From: Pseudomonadota bacterium
GTDB taxonomy: Bacteria; Pseudomonadota; Alphaproteobacteria; Sphingomonadales; Sphingomonadaceae
Reading direction: 5' to 3'
DNA length: 6,250 bases
Assembly (NCBI GenBank): GCA_023422695.1
Contig: JAFAGN010000128.1
Coordinates: 1-6,250 of the forward strand
A program made the position numbers and the translations under genes. The notes beneath the pieces were generated by a model. It was not told the DNA's origin, did no database searches, and worked only from the letters and a program-made list of their open reading frames with translations. Below, one piece after another: positions 6,226 to 6,250 of the stretch (positions within the stretch are counted from its first letter, which is position 1; the number at the start of each line of letters is the position of its first letter).

Positions 6226-6250
6226 CTTGATCGTCGCCCCCGCGTAGGCG
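6226..6250. other. Start of a possible hairpin after the GGDEF-EAL gene, cut by window end
   Basis: Directly after the TAA (6223-6225) comes a C-rich run, CCCCCGC (6237-6243), followed by GTAG and GCG. CGC (6241-6243) and GCG (6248-6250) already pair. If G residues continue beyond the window this would be a strong C/G stem, either a terminator or another intergenic palindrome. The decisive half is outside the window, so this is only a suggestion. Confidence 0.3.

Overview
The window is GC-rich DNA with dense, G/C-ending codons. It most likely comes from a sphingomonad alphaproteobacterium, with Sphingopyxis or a near relative as the best guess. The evidence is the style of the Ffh and S16 proteins and the short palindromic repeat with core CTTCGACAAGCTCAG, which I remember as common between genes in that order. 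The taxon is inferred, not proven.

Four genes lie on the minus strand, read from high to low coordinates: ffh (4346-2895, signal recognition particle GTPase), rpsP (2855-2202, ribosomal protein S16 with a very long acidic Ala/Glu tail), rimM (2198-1704, 16S processing factor with a TTG start), then a secreted serine beta-lactamase-like hydrolase (1591-83). The first three form a compact housekeeping operon for protein targeting and 30S assembly. The gaps are 39 nt (ffh-rpsP) and 3 nt (rpsP-rimM), so translational coupling is likely. The usual next gene, trmD, is not there. Instead comes a large inverted repeat (1600-1683), the hydrolase, and a second copy of the same repeat family (1-52) at the window edge. 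The hydrolase therefore looks like a repeat-bracketed accessory gene beside, or inside, the conserved operon.

Divergent from ffh, across about 250 nt of non-coding DNA (4347-4593), a plus-strand gene (4594-6225) encodes a two-helix membrane protein with GGDEF and EAL domains in which nearly all known catalytic residues are present. It probably makes and/or breaks cyclic di-GMP. The last 25 nt hold the beginning of a possible hairpin cut by the window end.

I see no tRNA, rRNA, CRISPR array, insertion sequence or phage gene. Nothing here amounts to a new multi-gene system. The most unusual points are the S16 tail, the small hairpin at the rpsP/rimM junction that encloses stop and start codons, and the paired repeats around the hydrolase gene.
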